From the NCBI GenBank assembly GCA_900489925.1, contig UEHQ01000039.1, positions 1-53,006 on the forward strand: a stretch of 53,006 nucleotides of DNA, in the 5' to 3' direction. A model generated the notes under the pieces. The model had not been told where the DNA came from, did no database searches, and saw only the letters and a program-made list of their open reading frames with translations. Position 1 is the first letter of the stretch; each line of letters begins with the position of its first letter. This document shows, in pieces, positions 52,126-53,006 of this stretch. A program made the position numbers and the translations under genes. This DNA is from Hyphomicrobiales bacterium (GTDB lineage: Bacteria; Pseudomonadota; Alphaproteobacteria; Rhizobiales; Rhizobiaceae).

Positions 52126-53004
52126 ATGAATTTCGACACGATCATCAAGAATGGCACCGTCGTTACCGCCAGCGACACCTTCAAGAGCGATGTCGGCATT
52201 CGCGACGGGAAGATCACCGCGCTTGCAACGTCTCTTGATGATGCTGACGAAATCATCGACGCTTCCGGTCTTTATGTCATGCCGGGCGGGATCGACAGTC
52301 ACGTCCATCTCGCCCAGCCGTCTGGCGACGGCATTGTGATGGCCGACGATTTTGCGAGCGGCACGCGCTCGGCAGCTTTCGGAGGCAACACGACTCTCCT
52401 GACCTTCTGCATGCAGGAGAAGGGGACTACGCTGCGCCAATCTCTCAAGGCCTATCATGCCAAGGCCGAGGGCGAATGCTATATCGATGTTTCGTTTCAC
52501 CTCGTCGTTACCGACCCGACGCCATACGTGCTGGGCCAGGAATTGCCTGCTCTCGTCGAGGATGGATACACGTCGCTGAAGGTCTTCATGACCTATGAAA
52601 ATCTTCGTCTCAGGGATGACCAGATCCTCGATACGCTGGACAGCGCCAGACAGTCCGGCGCGTTGGTAATGGTTCACTGCGAGAACGAAGACGCGATCCG
52701 CTACCTGATCGGCAAGCACGAGCAAAACGGCGATTTCGCACCGAAGTTTCATGCCCTCAGCCGACCGGCGGCGGCTGAACGCGAAGCGACCCACCGTGCG
52801 CTTTCGCTTGCCGAGATCGTCGGTACGCCGATTGTGATTGTGCATGTGTCGAACCGGCAGGCGATGGAAGAGATCGAGCGCGCACGCAAGCGGGGCGGCA
52901 AGGTCGCGGGCGAGACCTGCCCGCAGTATCTTCTTCTGACCGCCGATGATCTCGACGCCGCGGAACTTGAGGGCGCGAAGTTCGTTTGGGCGGCAGGAAC
53001 ATGA
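52126..53004 (+). CDS. Hydantoinase/dihydropyrimidinase family amidohydrolase, truncated
   Basis: This is a 292-residue frame starting directly after the aminotransferase stop (ATG 52126). It reads MNFDTIIKNGTVVTASDTF, then the first metal motif GGIDSHVHLAQPSGDGIVMA, SLKVFMTY (the Lys that is carboxylated), VMVHCENEDAIRYLIGKHEQ, and IVIVHVSNRQAMEEIERARK. The sequence ends KFVWAAGT and TGA, while full-length members (about 460-490 residues) continue with a proline-rich KYVxSPP-type segment and the metal-binding Asp. The last ligand is therefore missing in this window and the protein is probably non-functional, unless there is a sequencing or frameshift error at the very end. It would open cyclic ureide rings. 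Confidence 0.7.
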   Translation: MNFDTIIKNGTVVTASDTFKSDVGIRDGKITALATSLDDADEIIDASGLYVMPGGIDSHVHLAQPSGDGIVMADDFASGTRSAAFGGNTTLLTFCMQEKGTTLRQSLKAYHAKAEGECYIDVSFHLVVTDPTPYVLGQELPALVEDGYTSLKVFMTYENLRLRDDQILDTLDSARQSGALVMVHCENEDAIRYLIGKHEQNGDFAPKFHALSRPAAAEREATHRALSLAEIVGTPIVIVHVSNRQAMEEIERARKRGGKVAGETCPQYLLLTADDLDAAELEGAKFVWAAGT

Positions 53005-53006
53005 GT

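Noticed and set aside
51697..52845. 382-codon minus-strand frame opposite the aminotransferase and hydantoinase
   Set aside because: It is a shadow of two well-supported coding genes and has no ribosome-binding site.
1..53006. CRISPR arrays, tRNA or rRNA genes, replication or conjugation genes
   Set aside because: No regularly spaced repeats, cloverleaf-like sequences, rRNA words, or repABC/tra-type proteins were recognised.

Overview
The window looks like an accessory replicon segment (plasmid, chromid or island) of a Rhizobiaceae-type alphaproteobacterium (Rhizobium/Agrobacterium/Ensifer range). The reasons are GC-rich coding sequence, HWE-type histidine kinases, a near-perfect EcfG-type general-stress promoter, rhizobial IS families (IS66, IS5/IS427, IS630, IS6, IS701) and many small stress genes. 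No rRNA, tRNA, CRISPR array or replication gene was seen. Genus assignment is inference.

Layout. 0-10.7 kb is an IS graveyard: a partial IS5 element, decayed IS701 and IS6 transposases, an intact IS427-like IS5 element, a chimeric IS630 carrying an IS110 fragment, and a broken LigD-type ligase. Scattered between them are small stress or envelope genes (an HdeA-like chaperone, a lipoprotein, exported proteins). 10.7-13.4 kb holds a cold-shock module (cspA, two small helical proteins, a hypothetical, a HWE kinase), followed by a complete 3.1-kb IS66 element with an 8-bp target duplication and a UPF0149 passenger gene. 16.6-23 kb holds a DUF6894 gene behind an EcfG-type promoter, then two divergent lipid/envelope operons: lipocalin, membrane protein, CFA-synthase-like methyltransferase and DUF1295 on the minus strand; FAD oxidoreductase, DUF2147 and DUF2177 on the plus strand. 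23.2-24.2 kb is a second cold-shock module, on the minus strand. 26.5-32 kb holds a 1056-aa hybrid kinase, a divergent HWE kinase and a third cspA module that duplicates the 10.8-kb copy, then another IS427-like element. 33.3-47.4 kb holds a MarR remnant, an OB-fold protein/RND pump/ArsB-like operon with a divergent two-component system, two c-di-GMP enzymes and an RpoE-ChrR pair. 47.7-53 kb holds a GntR regulator divergent from an amino-acid-type ABC transporter, a class V aminotransferase and a truncated hydantoinase.

How it fits together. Two stress circuits are visible. One is general stress: HWE kinases, an EcfG-type promoter, cspA modules. The other is singlet-oxygen/photo-oxidative: RpoE-ChrR with a TGATCC-N16-CGTATA promoter, plus a lipid-modifying gene set of the kind this sigma factor controls in other alphaproteobacteria. 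The least described element is a recurring module in which a cold-shock gene is followed by small proteins sharing a D-x-K-T-x-x-L-R-x-x-R-L-A-like motif (four copies, one frameshifted) and, twice, a GDRWFL protein. One copy has lost cspA but keeps its leader.
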